Below, in pieces: positions 14,726-22,490 of a DNA stretch of 28,345 bases. Source of the DNA: Chitinophagaceae bacterium. Lineage in GTDB: Bacteria; Bacteroidota; Bacteroidia; Chitinophagales; Chitinophagaceae. Below the pieces are notes generated by a model. That model worked only from the letters and a program-made list of their open reading frames with translations, ran no database searches and was not told the origin of the DNA. Both the position numbers and the translations under genes were made by a program. Each line of letters starts with the position of its first letter. The first letter of the stretch is position 1. The stretch spans positions 1 through 28,345 of the forward strand of contig JALOMC010000004.1 of the NCBI GenBank assembly GCA_025455665.1, in the 5' to 3' direction.

Positions 14726-15346
14726 CTAAAGTACGCGGAAAGGCAGCGTAAAGCTCACTTTCTCCCAGCTGAAGATGACTTCTCCCGCATCATTTTTGAT
14801 TTCTTTGACAGCAAAACTTAGGCGTTGGGTAGTAGCATGCGCTTGCGGTGTTGCCTGCAGGCGCACCACATCTTCGGCCGCATTGTAATCGTCGGCCAGG
14901 TGCTGGTCCCAACGTTTATTGATAATGACCGTCCAGCTGGCTGAATCGGGTATCGTAAACAAAGCATATTTCCCGGCCGGCACCTTCTGCCCGCCTACCT
15001 CTACATCGCAGGCAAAGCTGATGCTGGTAGCCTTGTGTGCACCGGTAGCCCACACCTGGCCGTAGGCGACCAAACCACCCCAAATGGTCCGGTTTTTTAC
15101 GCCCGGGCTACCATACTCCATGTGCACATGGCAGCTGCCTACATTGGCCATGGCCATCCGCCGCGGGCTGCCCTTCAGGGTGTCGGTGGCTATCAGACCA
15201 CTGTTTACACTGTCGGCATAGCCGCTGCTGGCCATAGCGGTTGATTTGTTGTGCTGGCTGTGGTCATCGGGCTGTTCGCCAGGTTGCTTGCAAGCTGCTG
15301 CTGCCAGCACCAGCACCAGGGCCGGTATCATCCATTTTTTATTCAT
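14726..15346 (-). CDS. DUF2911 family lipoprotein
   Basis: A 206-residue envelope lipoprotein. The signal MNKKWMIPALVLVLAAAAC has its lipid cysteine at 19. A short histidine-containing linker (DDHSQHNKS) follows. The DUF2911 domain (about 70-205) shows VHMEYGSPGVKNRTIWGGLVAYGQVWATGAHKATSISFACDVEVGGQKVPAGKYALFTIP, the family hallmark. The function of DUF2911 is unknown; it is common in Bacteroidota. It lies 49 bases after the beta-barrel gene, so it could be the distal part of the MbnP/MbnH transcript. Confidence 0.9.
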   Translation of the reverse strand: MNKKWMIPALVLVLAAAACKQPGEQPDDHSQHNKSTAMASSGYADSVNSGLIATDTLKGSPRRMAMANVGSCHVHMEYGSPGVKNRTIWGGLVAYGQVWATGAHKATSISFACDVEVGGQKVPAGKYALFTIPDSASWTVIINKRWDQHLADDYNAAEDVVRLQATPQAHATTQRLSFAVKEIKNDAGEVIFSWEKVSFTLPFRVL

Positions 15347-15395
15347 GTGTCAGTTGCTTTTCGGCATTCAAATAGTCCACTACGGTCACCCGCCA

Positions 15396-16340
15396 CTACC
15401 GCGTGGCACCTAGTAAAAAATTGAATTGTAAAGATGCGTTGATCTGCTGATCGAGCACGCCGCCACCCTGGCGCTGGCCCACAGGTATCCTCACCAGACC
15501 TCCTATCCAGCAGTTGCCAACAAATACATCCACCCCTGCCTGCGCCGCCGCCACATAGCCACCGGTGTATTCATTTTTGGTGCCATTGTTATCGTCGGCC
15601 TGCATCCAATCTACACCCATACCGGCGTAGGCCTGCAGGCCTGTCTGCTTCCACTTTTGTACGGTGTACACCGAGAGGTTGGTTTGCCAGCGGTGGCCAA
15701 AACGGTAGCCATTGCTATTGCTCCCGTTACGGCGCCACACAGCGTCGGCCATCAGGCCTACACGGTTGATGCGCATGCTGTATTGCGTGGTCAGCAAGGC
15801 ATCGGTACTACCGCTGCCCAACTGAAAGTTAGGATTGGCCACCTCGGCAGGATCGGGGCTATAATCGTAGCGGCCGGTAGGTAGCTTCATGCCCCCGCCT
15901 ACCCACCATTGCTGCTGTACCGATCGTTTCTTGTCGGCCAGCAGGCCAAGTTTATCCAGCAAATTGTACTGGGCCAACACGGCCGCGTCGCCCAGGCCCT
16001 GCAAAGATTTTACTTGCCCATCCATCAGCTGCCTGTTGAAGCCAATGGGCAAGCGGGCCTGTACCTGCCAGCGCCGGTGCGGCAGCCAGCGGCCTTGCCA
16101 CTCCAATGTTCGAAAATGTTCCATACTGTGCAGGCGGCCATCTTGCCGGTCGTACCAGCTGCGAAACCGAATGCTACGTACAGTGAGGCCTACAAAATGC
16201 CGCCGCACCATGGGCTGCGAGCCCAAAAAGAAATTGCCCGCACCGCAGCCACAGATATCGCATGCCGTAGCCGCGGTACTGGCTGTGGCGCAAACAAATA
16301 CCAGCATAAGGCGACGCCATGTAAAAGTTTCCTGCCTCAT
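15396..16340 (-). CDS. Outer-membrane beta-barrel 'transporter' with CxxCxC N-terminus
   Basis: A 314-residue exported protein. The signal peptide ends about residue 26 (TASTAATA) and the mature protein begins CDICGCGAGNF with cysteines 27, 30 and 32, a possible metal site. The remainder alternates short hydrophobic and aromatic strands (WQVQARLPIGFNRQL, QQWWVGGGMKLPTGRYDYSP, GLMADAVWRRNG and others) and ends in a strand INASLQFNFLL. This fits a 12-14 strand outer-membrane barrel of the type annotated only as 'transporter'. Its ATG shares a base with the stop of the di-haem gene (TAATG), so the two are translationally coupled. A role in metal or substrate passage for the MbnP/MbnH system is inference. 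Confidence 0.8.
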   Translation of the reverse strand: MRQETFTWRRLMLVFVCATASTAATACDICGCGAGNFFLGSQPMVRRHFVGLTVRSIRFRSWYDRQDGRLHSMEHFRTLEWQGRWLPHRRWQVQARLPIGFNRQLMDGQVKSLQGLGDAAVLAQYNLLDKLGLLADKKRSVQQQWWVGGGMKLPTGRYDYSPDPAEVANPNFQLGSGSTDALLTTQYSMRINRVGLMADAVWRRNGSNSNGYRFGHRWQTNLSVYTVQKWKQTGLQAYAGMGVDWMQADDNNGTKNEYTGGYVAAAQAGVDVFVGNCWIGGLVRIPVGQRQGGGVLDQQINASLQFNFLLGATR

Positions 16341-17386
16341 TATTGCTCGGCAAATGCCGGATTTCTGATAAACGAATCATCGGTAAGTGTGGCCAAAAAC
16401 GCCTTGATACGCAGACGCTCATTCGCCGTTAGTGGAATACCCAAACGGCCGCCACTATTCAAACCTGGCGCCAGGTTTGGCGAAGCCTGCACTTCTTCGG
16501 CATAATGGCGTAGCACAGCGTCTATCGTCCGCAGCCGGCCATCGTGCATGTACGGAGCAGTTATCATCACATTGCGCAGCGAAGGCACCTTGAATGTGTA
16601 CTTGTCTTTTTCGATCAATGAAATGTCGTAACGGCCTTTATCGTCATTGGGGCCTATACCAATACCGTTGTTCATGAACTGCTGGTTGGTGAACAAAGGT
16701 TCCTGATGACAGGTGGCACAGCGGGCTTTGAACAACTCGTATCCGGCTTGTTCATCGGCTGTAAAGCTGTCCCCCTCTTTGCGCATCACCCGGTCGTACT
16801 TACTATTGGCACTTACCAGCATATTCATAAACTGGCTCATGGCTTGTAGCATACGGGCACTGCTGATATCCCGTGATCCGAATGCCTTTTCAAACAACGG
16901 GGGATAGTCTGCGCTGGCCTTTAGTTTGGCAATAACGGAAGCCAGGCTTTCATCCATCTCTACCGGGTTTTCGATGGGGGCAATAGGCTGCATATCGAGA
17001 TGGCCGACACCACCATCCCACATAAAGCTGGTGTACCATGCCATGTTTTGCAAGGCTGGTGCATTCCGCTTGCCCAGTCGGTCTTCGATGCCATGGCTTA
17101 CATCGTGGCCATGGTGTGTGAAAGCGGCCCCCTGGATGTGGCAGCTGCCACAACTAATGGTATTGTCGCGACTGAGGCGGGCATCATAAAACAGCTTTCG
17201 CCCCAGTTCGAAGCCAGCCTGTGTAACCGGGTAAGCAGGAATATCATACACTGGTTTAGGAAAATTAGCCGGGGCAACAAAGCCCGTGAACTTTCCATCG
17301 GCCGCTGGCGATACCGATTTGGCGCAGCCTAACAACACCCATGCCAGCGCACCGGCCCACAAAAAACTAAGCCACTGATGTTTCAT
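16340..17386 (-). CDS. Di-haem cytochrome c peroxidase / MauG family protein, MbnH-like
   Basis: A 348-residue periplasmic lipoprotein (LLGC at residue 21). It has two covalent haem sites: CGSCH (Cys79, Cys82, His83) and CATCH (Cys223, Cys226, His227). The family motifs GRKLFYDARLSRDNTISCGSCH, RNAPALQNMAW and PYMHDGRLRTIDAVLRHY are all present. In this superfamily some members are peroxidases, while MauG and MbnH use a high-valent di-haem state to modify a partner protein. The gene directly before it encodes an MbnP-like protein, so an MbnH role (tryptophan to kynurenine) is the best inference. The ATG at 17386 begins the lipoprotein signal; a longer frame adds 34 residues of no signal character. 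It is coupled to the barrel gene downstream. Confidence 0.92.
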   Translation of the reverse strand: MKHQWLSFLWAGALAWVLLGCAKSVSPAADGKFTGFVAPANFPKPVYDIPAYPVTQAGFELGRKLFYDARLSRDNTISCGSCHIQGAAFTHHGHDVSHGIEDRLGKRNAPALQNMAWYTSFMWDGGVGHLDMQPIAPIENPVEMDESLASVIAKLKASADYPPLFEKAFGSRDISSARMLQAMSQFMNMLVSANSKYDRVMRKEGDSFTADEQAGYELFKARCATCHQEPLFTNQQFMNNGIGIGPNDDKGRYDISLIEKDKYTFKVPSLRNVMITAPYMHDGRLRTIDAVLRHYAEEVQASPNLAPGLNSGGRLGIPLTANERLRIKAFLATLTDDSFIRNPAFAEQ

Positions 17387-17401
17387 TGTCTTTGCTATTT
17401 G

Positions 17402-17451
17402 GTACAAAAACAAGGCAGGTGCCGGAGGTGGTTTCCTTCTGGCACCTGCCT
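17402..17451 (-). terminator. Intercistronic terminator-like hairpin between the MbnP-like and MbnH-like genes
   Basis: On the minus strand AGGCAGGTGCC / GGCACCTGCCT is a perfect 11-bp stem with a 17-base loop, followed by TTGTTTTTG. It begins 9 bases after the MbnP-like stop and ends before the MbnH-like start. It would allow more of the upstream gene than of the downstream ones. Confidence 0.6.
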
Positions 17452-17459
17452 GTGCTATC

Positions 17460-18284
17460 TTATTCGTTGTGTGTATGCTCGTGTGCAAAAGCTTTCACGT
17501 AGTTATTAGCGATGTTGGCACTAAATGGCGACACCATGACTGTGCTATTGGCGGCAAGGTCCACATTGGTAGTACCACCCATCGTTTTCAAGATATCGTG
17601 CAGAAAGTGCACCACCGGCTTACGACCTGTTTTTACTTTGGCTGTGCCATTAGCTGTCAGCTCTATGGTGTTCATTTTTATGTTGTTGATAGTAGGGGCA
17701 GTCATGCCACCGAACAGCCCGATATGGAAGCGGAATTTTCTATTACCGGTTGGGTCGGCCGGGGCGGCGGCCGAAGTGCCTTCCATTTTGTAAAAGATGT
17801 ATCCGGCATTCCAGCTCCAGTACATGCCTTCGTGGCCGGCAGGGTAGTTGGCGGGGTCTAGCACGCCGGGCCGCTCACCAATGGGCCTTGTGCTGCGCAG
17901 ACTATCTACACCAATCATAAAGCTTACTGATGTGTACTCTCCTTCTGGCACCATCAACTTTATCTTTTGCGAAGCGACATCCTGCTCCTTTACCAGAAAA
18001 TAACTTTCCAGTTGCGGCACAGTATACACCCGACCGTCGGCGGTGGTGAGTGAAATATTGGAGATAAAGTATTGCAGCAGCGAAACATTGAAGGTTTGCC
18101 CACTGGCATTGGTATAGCTACCTGTATTCAGTTGCAATTCTTTATCACCCGCTACGTTGTCAAACTCCAGGGTGATTTCGCTTTTCACATTTGGATCATA
18201 CTGCATGGCAGTATCTTTTTTGCAGGCTACCAGCGCCAGCGTAGTCATCAGAAAAATAGATATCATTTTCATGGGAATTTTCAT
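17460..18284 (-). CDS. MbnP-like copper-binding lipoprotein
   Basis: A 274-residue envelope lipoprotein with signal MKIPMKMISIFLMTTLALVAC (lipid Cys21). The beta-rich body shows the MbnP pattern: EITLEFDNVAGDKELQL, VSLLQYFISNISLTTADG, YLVKEQ-like strand, SVSFMIGVDSLRS, HEGMYWSWNAGYIFYKMEG (Trp156, Trp158) and FRFHIGLFGG. In characterised MbnP a tryptophan is oxidised to kynurenine by MbnH and helps bind copper; one of the two tryptophans here is the obvious candidate. The C-terminus FAHEHTHNE (residues 266-274) adds histidines. It is followed by a hairpin and the MbnH-like gene, and preceded by a 40-residue membrane protein. No methanobactin precursor or MbnB/MbnC is visible. Identification rests on my reading of motifs and gene order. 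Confidence 0.85.
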   Translation of the reverse strand: MKIPMKMISIFLMTTLALVACKKDTAMQYDPNVKSEITLEFDNVAGDKELQLNTGSYTNASGQTFNVSLLQYFISNISLTTADGRVYTVPQLESYFLVKEQDVASQKIKLMVPEGEYTSVSFMIGVDSLRSTRPIGERPGVLDPANYPAGHEGMYWSWNAGYIFYKMEGTSAAAPADPTGNRKFRFHIGLFGGMTAPTINNIKMNTIELTANGTAKVKTGRKPVVHFLHDILKTMGGTTNVDLAANSTVMVSPFSANIANNYVKAFAHEHTHNE

Positions 18285-18326
18285 GTTTTGATTGTGAATG
18301 GCAGAGATGCTGATACGATGTCGAGG

Positions 18327-18449
18327 CTAGTCAAACAGTCGGCGTATCAGGTCCCACTGCAGCATGGCCATGATGCCCACAATGAGCAACACCGCCAACA
18401 AATTGAGCCAATACAACCACCTCAATGGGGATTGTTTCTTCCATTGCAT
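18327..18449 (-). CDS. 40-residue single-pass membrane protein
   Basis: MQWKKQSPLRWLYW is followed by one strong transmembrane helix (NLLAVLLIVGIMAML) and a short basic end. It lies 42 bases upstream of the MbnP-like gene on the same strand. A longer frame exists to 18563, but those residues cross a gap with no coding character. The small size, positive-inside layout and position suggest a real small membrane protein of unknown role in this cluster. Confidence 0.6.
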   Translation of the reverse strand: MQWKKQSPLRWLYWLNLLAVLLIVGIMAMLQWDLIRRLFD

Positions 18450-18615
18450 ATCAGATAATTTGAATAGTAAAACGAAGGTGCAATCATTGGTGCAGGTTGC
18501 TCCCATGCGTTGTGCGTCTTTATGGACGCAAAAAAGAAGGCAGGCTACACCTGACGGATGCACAATTGATTACAGGCCATTGCCGATTGGCATGGCTACA
18601 GTTCAGGCCTTGCAT

Positions 18616-18993
18616 TCAGGCCATGAAACGATCGGGCGGGCGGAATACCGGCAGCGAACGATGGAGTGTCGGTTGCTGAAAATCGATGAAATACAACTGA
18701 GGCAGGACAATAGCGACAGCCGCTGGCAACCAATCGGCTATACACTTCACACCGGCTACTTCAAACTTCTCAGTCTTTACAATTCCTTGTTGCTTTTCCT
18801 GCCGGTCGGCCTCTTGCAGCTTGCGTGCCAGCACACATTTGCCTTCGCAATGAAGCATAGGCCTGGCGCGGTTTTGGCACAACTCGGCCGCTATGTATTG
18901 CTTATTGTAATAGTAGCGCACCACCATTACGCCTTGTCCAAACACAGACAACGCAATAACGCCCAACAGAAAGATGGAGATGATGGACCGCAT
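18616..18993 (-). CDS. Small membrane protein with LCxNRxRPMLHCxGKC motif
   Basis: A 125-residue protein. An N-terminal helix (residues 3-25) anchors it. It is followed by YYYNKQYIAAELCQNRARPMLHCEGKCVLARKL with Cys39, His48, Cys49 and Cys53, a compact possible metal or redox site, and a K/E-rich helix. The last 50 residues contain a weaker hydrophobic part. I associate this motif with Bacteroidota proteins of unknown function near copper-related and TonB-receptor genes, which fits the MbnP/MbnH neighbours, but I cannot confirm it here. The ATG at 18993 starts the helix; a longer frame to 19062 would add 23 residues. It is divergent from the lipase gene. There is a 166-base gap before the next gene, in which I see no terminator. 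Confidence 0.7.
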   Translation of the reverse strand: MRSIISIFLLGVIALSVFGQGVMVVRYYYNKQYIAAELCQNRARPMLHCEGKCVLARKLQEADRQEKQQGIVKTEKFEVAGVKCIADWLPAAVAIVLPQLYFIDFQQPTLHRSLPVFRPPDRFMA

Positions 18994-19075
18994 ACCGATT
19001 GCAAAGGTGCATGTTTGATTTGAAAATGCACAGCTTTGTGTAGTGCAATGCTCTAAATTCATTTCAAACTTTTAC

Positions 19076-20185
19076 ATGAGAAATATCAGTAGGATACTAG
19101 TAGTAGCAATAATGATGGTTGGTATGCCAGATGCAGCGGATGCCCAACTGCAGCCTGGCTTCAGCCGGCAAGAGTATGCCGATATGCTATGGATGCAGTT
19201 TAAGGGATTGGCTGCGCAACTGCCCGATGGTGGCAACGATGTGACCCTCAGCAGCGGACAGTATCGACGCCTGTTGCTATCGCCCGAGGTGGGGCTGTAT
19301 AACCGCTGTGCAGTGTACCTGCGCCAGGACGGCGTAATAGTGCTGCAGCTACGAGGTACGGTTAATAAAATGGAAAGCTGGCTCGAAAATTTCTATGCAG
19401 GCATGGTGCCAGCTACTGGCAGCTTGCAGCTGAGCTCCGACTACCGATTCGACTATCGGGTGGCCAGCCACCCACAAGCCACTGTGCACCTGGGCTGGCT
19501 GATTGGCACCGGCTTTTTGGCCCGCAGCTTTACCCCCGTGCTCGATAGCCTGCTGGCGAAGGGGCATCAACAATGGATTGTGTCGGGCCACAGCCAGGGT
19601 GGAGCCCTTTCTTTTCTGGTGAGTTCCTACCTGTTTTACAAATACAAAGGCCAGTATCCTCAACTGCGCATCAAAACATACGCCAGTGCGGCACCCAAAC
19701 CTGGCAATCAGTATTATGCCTACGACTTTGAACACCACATCGGGCATCAGTGGGGCTTCAGGATCGTAAACAGCGATGATTGGGTACCGGAAACACCGGT
19801 ATCGTTGCAAACGGTGGCCGACTATAACGAGGTGAACCCGCTGATATCAGCACGAGCTACTATTCGCAAGCAAAAACTGCTCACCCGCATTTTTCTGAAT
19901 ACTGTGTATGGCAAGCTGGAACGCAAAAGCCGAAAATCGGCCGCTAAGTTTCGCAAGTATCTGGGTAATAAACTATACAAGTTTGTAGCCAAATCGCTAC
20001 CCGGCTACCAACCGCCAGTGCTGGCCAGCAGTATGCACTATACCACAGCCGGCACCCCTGTGGTGCTAATGACGAACAGTGCTTACAAGCAGCGATTCGC
20101 CTTTGATGGCAAAAACTATTTTGTGCATCACATGCTGGAGCCCTATTTGTTTCTTCTAGATCTATACTACCCGGGCACCCCGTAG
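19076..20185 (+). CDS. Secreted lipase, class 3 family
   Basis: A 369-residue exported alpha/beta hydrolase. Residues 1-23 (MRNISRILVVAIMMVGMPDAADA) are a signal peptide. The lipase_3 domain has nucleophile Ser173 in WIVSGHSQGGALSF, a likely acid at Asp234 or Asp235 in NSDDWVPET, and a likely His at 351 or 352 (YFVHHMLEPYL). LQLRGTVNKMESWLENFYAG near residue 95 matches the oxyanion side of the family. A basic stretch (KLERKSRKSAAKFRKYLGNKLYK, residues 280-302) between Asp and His is an insertion. The substrate is probably an acylglycerol or other ester but is not determined. The ATG at 19076 is preferred because it begins the signal peptide. Confidence 0.85.
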   Translation: MRNISRILVVAIMMVGMPDAADAQLQPGFSRQEYADMLWMQFKGLAAQLPDGGNDVTLSSGQYRRLLLSPEVGLYNRCAVYLRQDGVIVLQLRGTVNKMESWLENFYAGMVPATGSLQLSSDYRFDYRVASHPQATVHLGWLIGTGFLARSFTPVLDSLLAKGHQQWIVSGHSQGGALSFLVSSYLFYKYKGQYPQLRIKTYASAAPKPGNQYYAYDFEHHIGHQWGFRIVNSDDWVPETPVSLQTVADYNEVNPLISARATIRKQKLLTRIFLNTVYGKLERKSRKSAAKFRKYLGNKLYKFVAKSLPGYQPPVLASSMHYTTAGTPVVLMTNSAYKQRFAFDGKNYFVHHMLEPYLFLLDLYYPGTP

Positions 20186-20249
20186 GCAGCCCGCTATTTT
20201 TTGCCTGATTTAGCAAATCGCTATCGGCAGGTGACTGCAATTTTGCAGC

Positions 20250-20552
20250 ATGGAAAATGGAACGCAGCAGCACAGCAGCCTTCAGAAACGATTTTATTGG
20301 ATCGGGATAGCCGAAGGTATTTCATTCCTCCTCCTTTTAGGCATTGCCATGCCCCTCAAATACCTGGCAAATATGCCCATGGCTGTATCCATAGTGGGTA
20401 TGGCGCATGGGGTACTTTTTTTAGCTTACTTGTATGTGGCGTATGAGTGTTGGCAAACGTTTCGTTGGCCTTTCAAAAAGTTCTTTTTGGCCGGTATAGC
20501 CTCACTGCTGCCATTTGGACCTTTCTGGTTTCATAAGCGATACGCAGCTTGA
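20250..20552 (+). CDS. DUF3817 family membrane protein
   Basis: A 100-residue protein with three membrane helices (about 18-36, 42-66 and 77-92). The pattern FYWIGIAEGISFLLLLGIAMPLKYLANMP, then VGMAHGVLFLAYLYVAYECWQTFRWP and PFGPFWFHKRY, is the DUF3817 signature. The family has no known function. The ATG at 20250 follows the lipase stop by 64 bases on the same strand. It is convergent with RNase G, and a hairpin separates them. Confidence 0.9.
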   Translation: MENGTQQHSSLQKRFYWIGIAEGISFLLLLGIAMPLKYLANMPMAVSIVGMAHGVLFLAYLYVAYECWQTFRWPFKKFFLAGIASLLPFGPFWFHKRYAA

Positions 20553-20559
20553 TAGCACC

Positions 20560-20606
20560 TACAAAAAGATGGCGGCCGGTCAACTTCCAATAGTTGACCG
20601 GCCGCT
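20560..20606 (-). terminator. Intrinsic terminator after RNase G
   Basis: On the minus strand a 14-bp perfect stem (arms 20572-20585 and 20592-20605, GC-rich with a six-base loop) is followed by ATCTTTTTG. It lies 27 bases after the RNase G stop. The plus strand has no T tract after it. Confidence 0.75.
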
Positions 20607-20632
20607 GCTCGTATTTGCAATCGCTACTGATA

Positions 20633-22180
20633 TCAGAGCTTGATTTCTTCCCTGTCCTGGTCCAGAAACTTGTAGTCGACGAGATGCAGATTGTTTGAGC
20701 TTTCAATGCGGATCCACTGCTTGTGCTTCCAGCTCCACTGCATGCGCTTGCTGGGCCAGCCAGCTTTCAGAAAGGCTTCCATCATGGGATGCACCATCAG
20801 CACCAGCTTTTTATGGCCATGGGTGATCAGATAGTCGAGGTTTTTGCGGATATCGTCTTCCAGCACCAGTGTGCTGCTGATTTTGCCGGTACCGCCACAG
20901 GTGGGGCATAGCTCATCGGTTTTGATGTCAATCTCCGGCTTCATGCGCTGCCGGGTTATCTGCATCAGGCCAAACTTGCTGATGGGCAAAATGCTGTGAC
21001 GGGCACGGTCGGCCCGCATGGCCTGCTCCATGGCCTCCAGCACTTTCTTTTTGTTTTCGGGCAGCTTCATGTCGATAAAATCGACCACGATGATGCCACC
21101 CAGATCACGGAGGCGCAGCTGGCGGGCTATTTCTTCGGCAGCTTCCAAATTGGTTTGCAGGCTATTTTCTTCCTGATTATTGCTGCTGCTTTTGTAGCCG
21201 CTGTTCACATCTATCACGTGCAGGGCCTCGGTGTGCTCCAGTATCAGGTAGGCACCACTGGGCATGCTCACCGTTTTGCCAAATGAAGCCTTTACCTGCT
21301 TGGTCACGCCAAAGCTGTCGAAGATGGGCGCCCCATTGGGGTAGAAGTTAACGATGTCTGTTTTATCGGGCGCAATGCGCTGCAGGTACTGCCGGGTATC
21401 GTTATAAATGCCTTTGTCATTTACCACAATCCGATTAAAGTCGGCGCTTAGCAGGTCGCGTAGGATAGAAGTGGTTTTATCCTGCTCACTCAAAATTTTT
21501 GAAGGCACCGCAGCGCCTTTCAGGTTGGCTTGTATCTGTGCCCACTTTTCTACCAGTTGGTTCAGATCGTCGTGCAGTTCGGCCGTGTTTTTACCCTCGG
21601 CCGCTGTGCGCACAATCACACCAAAGTTTTTGGGCTTGATGCTTTCGATGATTTTTTGCAGGCGCCGGCGTTCATCACTACTGTGAATCTTTTTGCTCAC
21701 AGCCACAATATCGTTAAACGGAGTGACCACCACAAAGCGGCCCGGTAACGAAATCTCGCAACTAAGGCGAGGCCCTTTGGCTGCAATCGGCTCTTTCAGG
21801 ATCTGTACCAGGATATTGGGACGACCACCCAGCACCTCGGTGATCTTTCCGGTCTTCACAATTTCGGGCTCCACCTGAAAGCGGCCAAAATCGTATGGAT
21901 CGGCTGCCTTCCATTCGTGGCAAACTTGCGTGAGCTTCAGCAGGCTTTTGGCATACGGGCTCAAATCGGTGTAGTGAAGAAAAGCGTCCTTTTCGAAGCC
22001 CACATCTACAAACGCAGCGTTGAGTCCCGGCATCAGCTTTTTCACCTTGCCCAGGTACAGATCGCCTACGCCAAAAAGGTTTTCAGCGTTTTCCTTGTGG
22101 AGTTCTACCAGTCTTTTGTCTTCGAGTAATGCAATTTCCACCCCCTGTGGCACTGCATTGATAATCAGTTCCTTGTTCAC
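20633..22180 (-). CDS. rng: Ribonuclease E/G family protein (RNase G)
   Basis: A cytoplasmic endoribonuclease for rRNA and mRNA processing, about 515 residues. It has an N-terminal S1 domain (about 35-110), the RNase H-like and sensor regions, and the DNase I-like catalytic part. The magnesium-binding aspartates are in VIDVNSGYKSS (about 324) and GGIIVVDFIDM (about 367), and the zinc-link pair is in CPTCGGTGKI (about 425-428). Length matches short RNase G rather than RNase E. The start is not ATG. A TGA stands right before a TTG at 22189, and a GTG at 22180 gives MNKELIINA, the usual family start. The gene lies after a terminator, so it has its own promoter. Confidence 0.95.
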   Translation of the reverse strand: MNKELIINAVPQGVEIALLEDKRLVELHKENAENLFGVGDLYLGKVKKLMPGLNAAFVDVGFEKDAFLHYTDLSPYAKSLLKLTQVCHEWKAADPYDFGRFQVEPEIVKTGKITEVLGGRPNILVQILKEPIAAKGPRLSCEISLPGRFVVVTPFNDIVAVSKKIHSSDERRRLQKIIESIKPKNFGVIVRTAAEGKNTAELHDDLNQLVEKWAQIQANLKGAAVPSKILSEQDKTTSILRDLLSADFNRIVVNDKGIYNDTRQYLQRIAPDKTDIVNFYPNGAPIFDSFGVTKQVKASFGKTVSMPSGAYLILEHTEALHVIDVNSGYKSSSNNQEENSLQTNLEAAEEIARQLRLRDLGGIIVVDFIDMKLPENKKKVLEAMEQAMRADRARHSILPISKFGLMQITRQRMKPEIDIKTDELCPTCGGTGKISSTLVLEDDIRKNLDYLITHGHKKLVLMVHPMMEAFLKAGWPSKRMQWSWKHKQWIRIESSNNLHLVDYKFLDQDREEIKL

Positions 22181-22307
22181 AAAAAGCAATCATTTTTAAA
22201 ACGCCATGTACAATAAGGTACCAGCGTACCCGGCCATCTGCTGCATCGAAATACTTGGGAGGGATAATACGTACGGGGGTAGACGCAGACAGCCGATACC
22301 AGAAAAG

Positions 22308-22343
22308 CGTTTACCTGCCGCAAAAAATGCAGGCAGGTAAACG
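22308..22343 (-). terminator. Terminator-like hairpin after the 31-residue gene
   Basis: CGTTTACCTGCC / GGCAGGTAAACG is a perfect 12-bp stem with a 12-base loop. On the minus strand it is followed by CTTTTC, a short T run, so termination may be partial. It separates the 31-residue gene from rng. Confidence 0.55.
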
Positions 22344-22360
22344 TGCACAAAAAGAACTAC

Positions 22361-22456
22361 TTATTTATTCTTCTTCTTATGACGATTCTTGCGCAGGCGC
22401 TTTTTACGCTTGTGCGTTGCAATCTTATGACGCTTCCTTTTTTTACCGCAAGGCAT
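22361..22456 (-). CDS. AURKAIP1/COX24 domain (mS38-like) 31-residue basic protein
   Basis: A tiny, extremely basic frame: it begins MPCGKKRKRHKIATHKRKKR and ends LRKNRHKKKNK. It matches the short AURKAIP1/COX24 domain found in Bacteroidota, related to the mitochondrial small-subunit ribosomal protein mS38. It probably binds rRNA in the ribosome. It is 34 bases after the TPR gene, and a hairpin follows it. Many annotation pipelines miss it because of its size. Most relatives read MPSGKK; the cysteine at position 3 is a small difference as far as I recall. Confidence 0.85.
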   Translation of the reverse strand: MPCGKKRKRHKIATHKRKKRLRKNRHKKKNK

Positions 22457-22490
22457 ACTCAATGAATTTTAAATCGGTTGAACAATATCG

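Noticed and set aside
18497..18545. GCGTC...GACGC hairpin next to an A/T run as a terminator
   Set aside because: The stem is only five bases and the T run precedes it on the minus strand, which is the wrong order.
19349..19810. A 153-codon open frame on the minus strand
   Set aside because: It is antisense to the lipase gene and has no recognisable features.
22255..22280. TACGTATT and GTAGACGC elements upstream of rng as further copies of the TGCGTATTTC motif
   Set aside because: The match is loose and the arms do not line up with the palindrome at 4962.
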